Below, piece after piece: positions 8,283-16,687 of a stretch of DNA of 64,000 bases. Source of the DNA: Geomicrobium halophilum (GTDB taxonomy: Bacteria > Bacillota > Bacilli > Bacillales > Marinococcaceae). Below the pieces are notes generated by a model. It made no database searches. It was not told the DNA's origin and saw only the letters and a list, made by a program, of their open reading frames with translations. The DNA is taken from contig NZ_JACHHJ010000003.1 in assembly GCF_014207655.1 (NCBI RefSeq), positions 248,001 to 312,000 on the forward strand. Direction: 5' to 3'. The translations under genes were made by a program, and so were the position numbers. How positions within the stretch are numbered: position 1 is the stretch's first letter; the number at the start of each line of letters is the position of its first letter.

Positions 8283-9260
8283 TTATTGCTTCCATTGCAC
8301 GGTTTGTACGGGTGCTTGTAAATACCCCGACAATTCCTCATCAAGGGCTAATAATGTAAGAGATATTCCTGCCATATCAAGGCTTGTCATATATTCCCCT
8401 ACAAAGGCGTGCTGTACATCCCGGTCTTTTTTCTCCAATTGCTTGATCGTGTCATTCGCTAACACATACTGCTCTATGAGGGGTGTGCTGCCCATGCCGT
8501 TCACAAGTAGAGCCAAAGGCATCTGCTCCGGAATTTCTTCAAGAATGTGATCCAGCAAAAGTTTAGCTATTTCTTCTGAGGTCACCACTTCCCGGCGATC
8601 CACGCCTCGCTCACCATGAATGCCAATACCGACTTCCATCTCCTCATCAGCAAGATCAAAGCTCGGTTGACCAACTGCTGGTAATGTACAAGGGGTAAGA
8701 GCAACACTCATGCTTCGGGTTTGGTTCACCGTTTTTTCTGCTACTCTTTTCACTTCTTTCAAAGATGCGCCTGTTTCTGCAAGTGCGCCTGTGATTTTCT
8801 GCACGAGCACCGTTCCAGCAATACCTCGACGCTGCTTAACATCTGACACTGCTACGTCATCATTTATGATCACCATTTCCGTAGAGATTCCTTCAGCTTC
8901 AGCCATTTCTTGAGCCATCTCTACGTTCATAACATCCCCGTTATAATTTTTTACGAGCAGCAGGACTCCCTCCCCCTGATCCACCGCCTGAATCGCGGAC
9001 AGAAACTGATCTGCCCCAGGAGAGGTGAACACTTCACCAGCTACGGCGGCATCAAGCATTCCTGCTCCTACATACCCCGCATGCGCCGGCTCATGACCGC
9101 TTCCACCTCCACTTACAATGCCGACTTTTTGTGGTTTTAATACACGTCGTGTGATCACATCCGTATCCTCAAGACGTTGGAGCTGCTCTCTATTAGCAGC
9201 TACCAAACCCTCTAGAAATCCCGTAACGATCTGTTCAGGATCGTTCATTAATTTTTTCAT
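8283..9260 (-). CDS. dhaK: Dihydroxyacetone kinase substrate-binding subunit DhaK
   Basis: DhaK binds dihydroxyacetone covalently and presents it for phosphorylation to dihydroxyacetone phosphate, feeding glycerol or DHA catabolism into glycolysis. The 325-residue protein has the N-terminal SGGGSGHEPAHAGYVG motif (50-65) and the covalent histidine His215 in GIGIHGERG, equivalent to His218 of E. coli DhaK. It is the first gene of the operon, with GGAGGGA before ATG. No DhaR-type or DhaQ/DhaS regulator is adjacent. A copy of a dispersed repeat starts about 130 bases upstream. Confidence 0.95.
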   Translation of the reverse strand: MKKLMNDPEQIVTGFLEGLVAANREQLQRLEDTDVITRRVLKPQKVGIVSGGGSGHEPAHAGYVGAGMLDAAVAGEVFTSPGADQFLSAIQAVDQGEGVLLLVKNYNGDVMNVEMAQEMAEAEGISTEMVIINDDVAVSDVKQRRGIAGTVLVQKITGALAETGASLKEVKRVAEKTVNQTRSMSVALTPCTLPAVGQPSFDLADEEMEVGIGIHGERGVDRREVVTSEEIAKLLLDHILEEIPEQMPLALLVNGMGSTPLIEQYVLANDTIKQLEKKDRDVQHAFVGEYMTSLDMAGISLTLLALDEELSGYLQAPVQTVQWKQ

Positions 9261-9391
9261 CGTATCCCTCCAGTGATAGCTTGTACATTTCTATACCCGT
9301 TACCCCAGGGAGAACAACCCTCATTTTTGCCGAGCCATTCACGCACTCATAGCTTCTATAAGCGCTTTCAGTTACAATATAAAGTAAATAA

Positions 9392-9493
9392 GTTGTTCAA
9401 AAAGTCCGGGAAAATAGCTGACGTATTCGTGAGAAGTGAATGCTTTCATGGTGCAAGCACGAGGCTCGAAGGCTGCGTCTTTTTGAACACTCA
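9392..9493 (+). repeat. Dispersed inverted-end repeat, copy A
   Basis: About 100 bases with complementary ends: GTTCAAAAAG at 9395-9404 and CTTTTTGAAC at 9479-9488. Its outer 18 bases, GTTGTTCAAAAAGTCCGG, are identical to the reverse complement of the right end of copy B (10451-10533), and its other end (TCTTTTTGAACACTCACT) matches the other end of B with one change. It lies in the leader of the HMG-CoA lyase gene. Confidence 0.7.
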
Positions 9494-9513
9494 CTAAAAA
9501 GGGGAAATTTGAT

Positions 9514-10401
9514 ATGATCCAACTTTGCGAAGTCGGCGCCAGAGACGGTCTTCAAAATGAAAAAAAACATGTATCTACCGAAGACAAAGTAGCCCTCATT
9601 AATCAGCTCATTCAAGCAGGTGTGCAAAAATTCGAAACCGTCTCATTTGTCAACCCTAAGGTTGTTCCGCAAATGGCAGATGCCGAACAAGTGATGGAAG
9701 CTCTCCCCGAAGATGATGCCATTACTTATGCCGGGCTCGTACTAAGCCGATCTGGACTAGAACGTGCCCTTTCTACGAAAGTTGATCTTCTGCATATCGT
9801 CGCGGCTACAAGTGATACGTTTAATTTAAAAAATGCCCGGCGGACCGTGGATGAAGGAGTAGAAGAGCTAACCGCCGTCATTGAAGATGCCAGTGCAGCC
9901 AGCCGGCCCGCTGCTGCTGTGCTTGCCACCGCTTTTGGCTGCCCTTATGAAGGGGCGGTTGATCGGGATCGTGTTTTTCGTGTCGCGGAGACGTTTCTTG
10001 ACGTTGGTGCGCAGGAAATTGTCCTCGCTGATACTACGGGAATGGCAAACCCAGTGCAAGTGCGCGAAATGGTCACTGCATTTAAGGATAAGTTCGGCGA
10101 TGAGGTACCGCTCGGGCTTCATTTTCATAATACACGCGGACTAGGTCTTGCAAATGTTGCTGCGGGCTATGAAGCTGGGGTACGTAGGTTTGACGCCGCG
10201 CTTGGCGGCCTTGGCGGCTGCCCATTTGCCCCAAATGCTGTAGGGAACGTCGCTAGTGAAGACATGATTCACATGTTCCAGGAGATGAACGTTAGAACTG
10301 GCATTGAACTTGAATCAATGCTATCTACTTCTCGGTGGCTGGAAAAAGTCATGGAAAAAACACTTCCTGGTATGGTCATGAAGGCAGGGGCTGCAAGTTA
10401 A
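9514..10401 (+). CDS. Hydroxymethylglutaryl-CoA lyase
   Basis: A 295-residue TIM-barrel enzyme of the HMGL-like family. It cleaves 3-hydroxy-3-methylglutaryl-CoA to acetoacetate and acetyl-CoA, the last step of leucine degradation in Bacillus (YngG). Seen motifs: the N-terminal VGARDGLQNE metal and substrate loop, SFVNPKVVPQMADA, LGLHFHNTRGLGLAN with the metal His residues, and the signature GLGGCPFAPNAVGNVASED with the active-site Cys. The start is ATG 9514 with AAAAGGGG upstream. It is a single gene with its own terminator, and copies A and B of a short dispersed repeat flank it in opposite orientation, as if the gene were a cassette. No other leucine-degradation genes are nearby. Confidence 0.92.
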   Translation: MIQLCEVGARDGLQNEKKHVSTEDKVALINQLIQAGVQKFETVSFVNPKVVPQMADAEQVMEALPEDDAITYAGLVLSRSGLERALSTKVDLLHIVAATSDTFNLKNARRTVDEGVEELTAVIEDASAASRPAAAVLATAFGCPYEGAVDRDRVFRVAETFLDVGAQEIVLADTTGMANPVQVREMVTAFKDKFGDEVPLGLHFHNTRGLGLANVAAGYEAGVRRFDAALGGLGGCPFAPNAVGNVASEDMIHMFQEMNVRTGIELESMLSTSRWLEKVMEKTLPGMVMKAGAAS

Positions 10402-10418
10402 ACCATTCGCCCTAAAAA

Positions 10419-10450
10419 AGGCCGCTCTCGGCGAGCGGCTCTTTCTTTTA
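10419..10450 (+). terminator. Terminator of the HMG-CoA lyase gene
   Basis: Stem GCCGCTC (10421-10427) / GAGCGGC (10433-10439) followed by TCTTTCTTTT, 20 bases after the stop codon. Confidence 0.85.
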
Positions 10451-10533
10451 CAGTGCGTGTTCAAAAAGAGCCGAGTAGGTCGACGAGACCGAGCGCCGGA
10501 ACGCAAGCGATTTTTCCGGACTTTTTGAACAAC
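10451..10533 (-). repeat. Dispersed inverted-end repeat, copy B (inverted relative to A)
   Basis: GTTCAAAAAG at 10459-10468 and CTTTTTGAAC at 10521-10530 bound this element. Read on the minus strand it begins GTTGTTCAAAAAGTCCGG exactly like copy A and ends CTTTTTGAACACGCACT. The interior differs from A. It lies between the lyase terminator and the end of the DinB gene, which converges on it. Confidence 0.7.
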
Positions 10534-10536
10534 CTC

Positions 10537-11019
10537 TTACATATTGTCCATTTGTTCTTTTGTGGGTCCGTAAAGGCCAGGGACTTCAAGACCTGCCTGG
10601 CGGAGCAGAACGACCATTTCTCCACGATGATGGGTTTGATGATTGATTAATGTGCGTAAAACTGCACCTCTTGGCGCCTCACTGCTCAGGAAGTTCACAT
10701 TTTCAAGCAGTGATTCATCCGTGAGTCCAGCTTCAATTGCCTGCTTCGCACTGTCTGCAACCTTCTCATAGGCTGCCTGAATTTCTTTTACCTGTTTTGG
10801 TTCATCTTCTTGTTTACCGACAGGGATAATTTCAATGCCCGCTTGACTAAGCAAAAAAGTCGGTGTGACCGCTAAGTGCCAGCCTAGCCAGCCAAGCGTA
10901 TTGTGCCCCTCTGCGATAGACTGGTCTAATTTTTCATCTGTTATGGATTGAAGGACTTGCTTTGTTTTTTCCGTTTCAGCTGTCCATTCATTTATAAAGT
11001 CAGTCACTTTTCGGTACAT
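10537..11019 (-). CDS. DinB family protein (putative metal-dependent hydrolase or thiol transferase)
   Basis: A 160-residue four-helix-bundle protein of the DinB/YfiT superfamily. The three metal-binding histidines are visible: GWHLAV near residue 48, and two in NHQTHHRGEM near 130. Members act as thiol-dependent transferases or hydrolases in detoxification, but many have no known substrate, and nothing here points to one. The C-terminal LEVPGLYGPTKEQ is common in family members. The gene is alone, with AGGGA before the ATG, and converges on the HMG-CoA lyase gene. Confidence 0.85.
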   Translation of the reverse strand: MYRKVTDFINEWTAETEKTKQVLQSITDEKLDQSIAEGHNTLGWLGWHLAVTPTFLLSQAGIEIIPVGKQEDEPKQVKEIQAAYEKVADSAKQAIEAGLTDESLLENVNFLSSEAPRGAVLRTLINHQTHHRGEMVVLLRQAGLEVPGLYGPTKEQMDNM

Positions 11020-11145
11020 AAAAATCCCTCCAATGTCGTCACTTACTTTGGATGATACTGGAACCTATGTTTGTTTGCAAACGTCTGGGTTCGTGATTCA
11101 TGTTACAATAAAAGGACACATTTTTCTGTAAAAGGGGCTCATTCT

Positions 11146-12219
11146 ATGAAACAAGCATTACTAGAGTTGGAGAAAAAGTTTTCCCCTGAAAAAATGAACG
11201 GTACTACGATTCATACTTCCTGCAAAGAAGATGTGGTGCAAGTGGTCCAATGGGCAAACGAGCATAGCATTCCCCTGTCTATCAATAAAGAAAATACCGA
11301 AGGGGTTTATATCGTTACGAGCGACTGGCCTGCAACGATTGATGTATACCCGGATGATCTGATCGCAAGAGTTTCTCCTAATGTCATCCCCGCAGCCATT
11401 AATGAAGAGGCGAATAAGCACGGACTTATGTATCCTCCCGATGCAAGCGGACAACACACTTCAACGATCGCCGATCACCTCGCGATGAACGCGAGCGGTG
11501 CGCACCGGCTGAAATATGGCGTCACCAAAAATTTCGTGATCGGACTTGAAATCGTTACACCAGAAGGAAGGCTGATTCGCACTGGCGGACGGACGATTAA
11601 AAACGTTACCGGCTACGATGTTACGAAGCTTATCGTCGGGGCAAGAGGCGCTCTCGGATTCATAACGGAGGCAACGCTAAAATTAATGCCTCAACCACCA
11701 GCTCACTGTACGTTGATTGCGACATTTAATGATTTAGAAAAAGCCGGGGAAGCGGCTAGGAACGTATACATGTCTCATATTTTACCGGCGAAAATGGCCT
11801 TAAAAGCGGTTGATAAACCTCAGCTCTTGATTGCCCTTGATGGCCAACCGAAAACGGTGGAGGCACAAGCCCAAACCTTAACCGCGATGCTTGGAGAGGT
11901 CAATGTCACTGAAGGTGAGGGTAACGCCTTATGGGATACTTACCGTGAGGAAAGGCCCGGTGTCCGTGCAAATATCCCCGTAAACAAACTGCAGCCATTT
12001 TTCCAGCATCTCAAAGATACCTATGGAGGAGTCCCTTCTCTCTACGGACACGTGGGAGATGGTATGTGGTATATAACGGTTCACCTAAGGGAGGGCGATC
12101 CTGATTTATTTTTTCAACGTAAAGAGCACAGTCCAGCTGCCCGTACATTGATGACAGAGATGAAAAGACGTTGGGATCCGCAGGGGATTATACGGGGAAA
12201 GGCAGGGATGGAGCGATGA
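11146..12219 (+). CDS. FAD-binding oxidase subunit, glycolate oxidase GlcD/GlcE-like
   Basis: A 357-residue protein with the PCMH-type FAD-binding domain. YPPDASGQHTSTIADHLA, NASGAHRLKYG and GGRTIKNVTGYDVTKL are the flavin and pyrophosphate motifs typical of GlcD and GlcE. It is about 100 residues shorter than GlcD and closer in size to GlcE, with a short C-terminal cap (YGHVGDGMWYITVH, then WDPQGIIRGKAG). ATG 11146 with AAAGGGG upstream is preferred to an earlier in-frame ATG at 11071. The stop overlaps the start of the iron-sulfur subunit gene (ATGA), so the two proteins should form one complex oxidising glycolate or another 2-hydroxy acid. A third subunit is not seen here. Confidence 0.82.
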   Translation: MKQALLELEKKFSPEKMNGTTIHTSCKEDVVQVVQWANEHSIPLSINKENTEGVYIVTSDWPATIDVYPDDLIARVSPNVIPAAINEEANKHGLMYPPDASGQHTSTIADHLAMNASGAHRLKYGVTKNFVIGLEIVTPEGRLIRTGGRTIKNVTGYDVTKLIVGARGALGFITEATLKLMPQPPAHCTLIATFNDLEKAGEAARNVYMSHILPAKMALKAVDKPQLLIALDGQPKTVEAQAQTLTAMLGEVNVTEGEGNALWDTYREERPGVRANIPVNKLQPFFQHLKDTYGGVPSLYGHVGDGMWYITVHLREGDPDLFFQRKEHSPAARTLMTEMKRRWDPQGIIRGKAGMER

Positions 12220-13529
12220 CGCCTGATTTAAAGGCTCTGCAGGAAAAAATCGAGTATGATAAGACGTTTGATTGTGTTCAATGTGGGTATTGTCTGCCGG
12301 CATGTCCTACATATAAAACGATGGAAAAAGAAACACATTCGCCGCGAGGAAGGATTAATCTTGTAAAGATGGTGGCGGAAGGGAAGGCTTCGCTTGAGGA
12401 TTTGGAGGATCCAATTGAAAAATGCCTGGGATGCATGGCATGTACGACCGTTTGCCCGACGCACGTGCAGTATGGTGCGATATTTGAAGGAGCCAAAGAG
12501 GTCTTGGAAAAACATAAGCGGAAGTCCGGCGTACAGAAGGTAACGGAAAAGTTCTTGTTTACATCGTTCTTTCCGAGTAAGCGTTGGATGGATACACTCG
12601 GAAACGCCACTTGGTTCTATCAGGAGAGCGGCATGCAAAAAATAGCACAAACATTAAAGCTTACCTCGATCGCACCGCTCAACCTTGATCAGTTCGAACA
12701 TGCACTGCCAAAGATGCCTTCGCCCGTGGAACGAAGACGCCGACAAACCCATGTGATGCCTGATAACAAAAAACAGATGACGGTCGCTTTTTTCAGAGGT
12801 TGTGTGATGGATAGTGTTTTCTTTGAGACGAATCGGAACTCCATTGAATTGTTACGGCGAGCAGGTGCTGAAGTTGTGACTCCTCTAGAACAGACATGCT
12901 GCGGGGCACTTCATGCCCATGATGGCAAGAGATCCAAGGCAAAGGAATTAGCGAAACGAAATATTGAAATCTTTGAAAATGAAGACGTGGATTACATCGT
13001 TAACAATGCTGGCGGTTGCGGAGCTAAACTGGTGGAATACGGACACCTTCTTACTGATGAGCCTGAATGGCGGGAACGTGCAGAACACTTTTCCGCGAAA
13101 GTAAGAGATATATCAGAGATCCTTGCTCACCTCGATAATCTAACGTTCACCAAACCAGTACGAAAAACAGTCACGTACCAGCCGTCTTGTCATATGACCA
13201 ACGTCCAACGTGTAACCGAACCGCCGCGAACGTTAATGGCGCAAATCCCGGAACTAAACCTTGCAGAAATGTCAAAGCCCGATTTTTGCTGCGGCTCAGC
13301 AGGGATCTATAACATTCTCAATTACGATGACGCCATGGATATCCTGGATGTGAAAATGGCAGATGTTTCGGATGTTGAACCAGAGGTGATTGTCACCACG
13401 AATCCCGGCTGTCTACTACAAATGAAATTGGGAATTGAGCGGGAAGGGGTTGGTGAACGGATGGAGGCTATCCATCTCGCGGATCTGTTAATGGAAGCAG
13501 AGCCGATAGAGAAGAGCGATTCCCAATAA
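12216..13529 (+). CDS. glcF: Iron-sulfur subunit, glycolate oxidase GlcF-like
   Basis: A 437-residue electron-transfer subunit. Two [4Fe-4S] clusters bind CVQCGYCLPACP (about residue 20) and CLGCMACTTVCP (about 70). Two CCG domains follow: TCCGALH near 230 and FCCGSAGIYN near 365, which in this family bind heterodisulfide-type cluster or quinone sites. It starts at ATG 12216, four bases before the end of the FAD subunit, with GGGATGGAG upstream, so the two are co-translated. It should pass electrons from the flavin to the quinone pool at the membrane. A decayed SRPBCC gene begins directly at its stop codon. Confidence 0.9.
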   Translation: MTPDLKALQEKIEYDKTFDCVQCGYCLPACPTYKTMEKETHSPRGRINLVKMVAEGKASLEDLEDPIEKCLGCMACTTVCPTHVQYGAIFEGAKEVLEKHKRKSGVQKVTEKFLFTSFFPSKRWMDTLGNATWFYQESGMQKIAQTLKLTSIAPLNLDQFEHALPKMPSPVERRRRQTHVMPDNKKQMTVAFFRGCVMDSVFFETNRNSIELLRRAGAEVVTPLEQTCCGALHAHDGKRSKAKELAKRNIEIFENEDVDYIVNNAGGCGAKLVEYGHLLTDEPEWRERAEHFSAKVRDISEILAHLDNLTFTKPVRKTVTYQPSCHMTNVQRVTEPPRTLMAQIPELNLAEMSKPDFCCGSAGIYNILNYDDAMDILDVKMADVSDVEPEVIVTTNPGCLLQMKLGIEREGVGERMEAIHLADLLMEAEPIEKSDSQ

Positions 13530-13950
13530 AATACACACCTTACACCGCCAACAGTATCTTCCAATTTCCCGCAAGGAGGTATGGTCGTTCTTCTCCAACC
13601 CGAATCAGCTGGCAGACATTACGCCAGCTGATATGTCATTTGAAATGTTAGATGAGATGTGTATCCGGGCATTATTATTCGCTACCGCATCCGGCCGTTC
13701 TTAGCAATTCCCATTCAGTAGGTCACCGAAATTACCCATGTCAAGGAAGGGGAACGTTTTATCGACGAGCAACGCTACAGCCGTTTTCGCTACTGCCATC
13801 ACCAGCACCATTTTTTCTAAAGATGCGATCCATTATCTAATGCCGTTCACAATCGCCAAAGGAATCACCCATGAACTTTTCGTTCTTCAACGGCTTGAGA
13901 ACATTTTTGATTTTCGGGCAAAACAATTAGAACAATTGAGGAAGTTCTAA
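13528..13950 (+). pseudogene. Decayed SRPBCC (START-like, COQ10-type) family gene
   Basis: Three frames read in order rebuild a small SRPBCC-family protein. Part 1 (13528-13704 frame) gives KIHTLHRQQYLPISRKEVW and FFSNPNQLADITPADMSFEM. A frame change near 13660 gives YPGIIIRYRIRPFLAIPIQ, then a TAG where the family usually has Trp. After it come VTEITHVKEGERFIDEQRY and CHHQHHFF with a stop. A second frame change gives KDAIHYLMPFTIAKG and ELFVLQRLENIFDFRAKQLE, ending at TAA 13948-13950. The order and spacing match the family (EVWxFFSxPxNLxxITP, then WVTEITxVxxxxRFxDEQ, then DxVHYxLPF). No start codon remains: AAT stands where Met is expected, inside the glcF stop region. At least two frameshifts and one nonsense change make it non-functional. 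Confidence 0.75.
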
Positions 13951-13979
13951 TCACAGGCCTAAACTAAATTTATGAAAAC

Positions 13980-14552
13980 TCATGATTTATTTCTGCTGCT
14001 ATAGGAAAGCATCGGCCATTTCTTTTTCCATTGCTTTTCCTTTTTTCGTTTTTCAAAGATGCGCATCATTTTTTCAGATTTCTGGAAATGCGGAGTGGGG
14101 GCAACGATTCCTTGCATTACATCTCCCACTCCGTATGGTGCTTTGAGGATTAGCGCATGATCACGGTCAAGCTTTAGGCCTATTGCTGTTGCAGTTTCAG
14201 GAAACTTAGAGATCGCATCCGCAGACGAATGATAAGAAGGGGTGTCGTTAATCACATGCATCCTCGCCTGATTCTTTACTGACCAAGGTTCTTCAGGTTT
14301 TATCTCAAGCAAACGCTTTTCTAACTCTTTCTCATAACCTTCATCTATAAATAAGGAATCAAAGTAAATCAGATCAATATCCGCTAATGGAGTACGTTGC
14401 TCGAATCCATGCAAATGATCCCAAATTTTCGTACGAACAAAACCTGCACAAATCCACCAATCTGGAAGCTGCAAGGTTCTCGCTAGCTCCAATATGCTCA
14501 TCATCCAGTCATCAGATTCTATGATCGAGATGATATCTTTTTTATTTTTCAT
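13980..14552 (-). CDS. Nucleotidyltransferase family protein (NTP_transf_6 / DUF925)
   Basis: A 190-residue protein whose central part, DWWICAGFVRTKIWDHLHGF followed by TPLADIDLIYFD, is characteristic of the NTP_transf_6 family, a nucleotidyltransferase-like fold of unknown substrate. The D-x-D pair in ADIDLIYFD would be the metal-binding acidic pair. WSVKNQARMH is also conserved in the family, and the C-terminus is very basic. ATG 14552 with GGAGG five bases upstream is preferred to ATG 14564. It is a single gene between two stretches of decayed DNA. Confidence 0.82.
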   Translation of the reverse strand: MKNKKDIISIIESDDWMMSILELARTLQLPDWWICAGFVRTKIWDHLHGFEQRTPLADIDLIYFDSLFIDEGYEKELEKRLLEIKPEEPWSVKNQARMHVINDTPSYHSSADAISKFPETATAIGLKLDRDHALILKAPYGVGDVMQGIVAPTPHFQKSEKMMRIFEKRKKEKQWKKKWPMLSYSSRNKS

Positions 14553-14631
14553 CGCATCCTCCATTTATAATTACTAAAGAATTCTTATGTAATTTATTAT
14601 TAACCCATATTTGATTCTTTTATCTTAATGA

Positions 14632-14910
14632 GTCTTATGTGAAGGAGAACTTATCGAATTAACACCTGGCTTAGCGACATGTAAAATTCTGATAACAAGT
14701 TTACACTTCAATCACATGAGAGTGGTCTATCCGGAACCAGTTGCCTATTGGTTAGGAGAGGCTGGGCCCGGACCTTCCTTTATCGAAGCCGACGGCATAT
14801 AAAGTGAATTTACCGCAAGTAGAAACGATGGCATATAACCTGCTTCAAGTTTCAAGAATTCTTTCTAGTAACTCGATCCCGGCGGAACCAAAAAGCCTAA
14901 CGCGTTCTCC
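14632..14910 (+). pseudogene. Degenerate gene fragment, possibly flavodoxin-like oxidoreductase
   Basis: A frame open from 14632 reads GELIELTPGLATCKILITSL and then VVYPEPVAYWLGEAGPGPSF, stopping at about 14802. A change of frame at the stop continues VNLPQVETMAYNLLQVSRIL and SSNSIPAEPKSL. The protein-like quality and lack of a start or ribosome binding site suggest the remains of a C-terminal half. The pattern YPEPVAYWLGEAGPGPS with a later TxAYNLxxVxRxL reminds me of flavodoxin or NAD(P)H-dependent FMN reductase relatives, but I cannot confirm that. The rest of the intergenic stretch to 15008 holds nothing I recognise. Confidence 0.4.
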
Positions 14911-15008
14911 TAGCGCCGGTACTCTATCTTGTTATTTCAATCAACACAGGAATAGGCAGGCCTCCCTATCTCTCCTAATTATGCTTCAGAACTTTTACCT
15001 ACTACACA

Positions 15009-15713
15009 TCACTGCGCTGCTTTGACAAATGCATTAAATAATCGCTTACTGTACACATCTTCCGCAATGGCCATGTTCTCCGGATGCCACTCTACACCGA
15101 TCACAAACGAATGCCGCTCGCTCTCAAATGCTTCGATGACGCCATCACTAGCTGTTCCCACAACCTTGAACCCTTCAGCCATCGATCGTACGGCTTGATG
15201 ATGAAAACTGTTTACTTTATAACGAGTACTTTCGACGATCTTCGCCAACTTTGAACCTTCATTTACCTCTATATAATGGGAACCATGGGATCTTGGGGCA
15301 CGTTGCTGGTGTTGCAATAGTTGGTTTGTTTTCTGAGTGTAAATGTCTTGGTACATATCTCCACCCGCAGCAATATTCAACATTTGGCATCCGCGGCAAA
15401 GTGCTAAAATCGGGATATCCTTGTCTAAACAGGCTTGAATAATTTCCATTTCAAAACGATCTCTTAACGGACTGATTTCCCGTAGTTCAGGGTGCGGCTC
15501 TTCACCGAATAACGTCGGATCGATATCTCCGCCGCCAGTAACAAGCAAACCGTCTATGGCTTCGACCATTTTTTCGATCTTCTCCGTTTGCAAAACATTC
15601 GGTAATACGAATGGAACACCTCCACTTTGCAGGATGGAAGTAACATTGTCCTGATGAAGAGAGATCATTTGTTCATCCCGTAAATTAGTAGTTATTCCAA
15701 TGATTGGCTCCAT
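15009..15713 (-). CDS. Gamma-glutamyl-gamma-aminobutyrate hydrolase family protein (peptidase C26)
   Basis: A 234-residue class I glutamine amidotransferase-like hydrolase related to PuuD, which frees GABA from gamma-glutamyl-GABA in putrescine degradation. GLLVTGGGDIDPTLFGE is the family signature at about residue 55; the nucleophile Cys is in ALCRGCQ (about 104), and His and Glu of the triad are in GVEWHPE near 205. The start ATG has AGGGGGAGCG upstream. No polyamine genes are adjacent, so the actual gamma-glutamyl substrate is uncertain. It lies downstream of an SDR gene on the same strand after about 160 bases. Confidence 0.88.
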   Translation of the reverse strand: MEPIIGITTNLRDEQMISLHQDNVTSILQSGGVPFVLPNVLQTEKIEKMVEAIDGLLVTGGGDIDPTLFGEEPHPELREISPLRDRFEMEIIQACLDKDIPILALCRGCQMLNIAAGGDMYQDIYTQKTNQLLQHQQRAPRSHGSHYIEVNEGSKLAKIVESTRYKVNSFHHQAVRSMAEGFKVVGTASDGVIEAFESERHSFVIGVEWHPENMAIAEDVYSKRLFNAFVKAAQ

Positions 15714-15873
15714 TCGCTCCCCCTCTTTCTAATGAATCCAAGTTATTATTTACGATCGGCCCTGGATACTCGATACAGAACACGTGAAAAACAGCCTCCA
15801 TTTTCTGGAACATTTCCCGCGTTTGTAAGAAAAAAACCGTACCCCCTCATCCTGGAAACCGCGATTTTCCCCC

Positions 15874-16659
15874 TTAATCAAACATGAGTGGCCGGGCAAT
15901 CTTGTTAATCGCTCCGCCATCAACCATAAGCGTTTGTCCACTGACATAGGTAGATTCGTCGGAGGCAAGGAACAAACAGGCATTGGCGATATCTTCAGTG
16001 GTTCCGATACGCCCCATCGGCTGGTAATCGAGTGTTTGTTTGAATGCTTCGTCTGGATCGTCGAGGCTTTCGAAAGTTTTTTGTAACAGTGGGGTGTCGA
16101 CGGTGCTTGGGCCAACGGCGTTTACGCGGATTTGATCTGCTCCATAATCAAGGGCCATTTGCCGCGTGAGCGCAGTGATACCACCTTTTGCAGAGGCATA
16201 AGCCGCAAGCCTTGTGATCGTCTTCTCTGCATGCCAGGAAGCAATGTTAATGATCGAACCGCCTCCGCGCTTTTGCATCAAAGGTAAGACATATTTTGAG
16301 CATAAAAACGGTCCGGTTAAATTGATCCCTAGGAGTTGATTCCACTCTTCAAGCGATGTTTCGTGTACAGCTTTACGAAAGTTTATAGCCGCATTATTAA
16401 CCAGAATGTCAATGCCCCCATAATTGTCGCTGACGACTTTTACGAGCTCCATCACGCTTGCTTCATCACTAACATCAGTCGGATGAAAAAATGCATCTAC
16501 ATCGTTATTTTGTAATTCCTGCACACATTCACGACCTAATTCTTCATTAATATCCGCAACGATGACTTTTGCACCCTCTTTTCCAAACGTCCTTGCAATT
16601 CCTTTACCAATTCCCTGACTTCCACCTGTGACAATTGCAACTTTCTCTTGTAAACGCAT
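15874..16659 (-). CDS. SDR family oxidoreductase (FabG/glucose dehydrogenase-like)
   Basis: A 261-residue short-chain dehydrogenase. The NAD(P) loop TGGSQGIG is at 12-19, the acidic residue in VIVADINEE suggests NAD preference, NNAA is the stabilising motif, and the catalytic triad is Ser (IIASW region), Tyr and Lys in YASAKGG. The C-terminal GxTxxVDGG form (SGQTLMVDGG) is classical. It starts 28 bases after hyuB on the same strand with AAGGAGAG upstream, so it is probably co-transcribed with hyuA-hyuB and may act on a product of that pathway. Substrate is unknown. Confidence 0.88.
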   Translation of the reverse strand: MRLQEKVAIVTGGSQGIGKGIARTFGKEGAKVIVADINEELGRECVQELQNNDVDAFFHPTDVSDEASVMELVKVVSDNYGGIDILVNNAAINFRKAVHETSLEEWNQLLGINLTGPFLCSKYVLPLMQKRGGGSIINIASWHAEKTITRLAAYASAKGGITALTRQMALDYGADQIRVNAVGPSTVDTPLLQKTFESLDDPDEAFKQTLDYQPMGRIGTTEDIANACLFLASDESTYVSGQTLMVDGGAINKIARPLMFD

Positions 16660-16687
16660 TTTGCTTCTCTCCTTTTAAAACTTAGGG

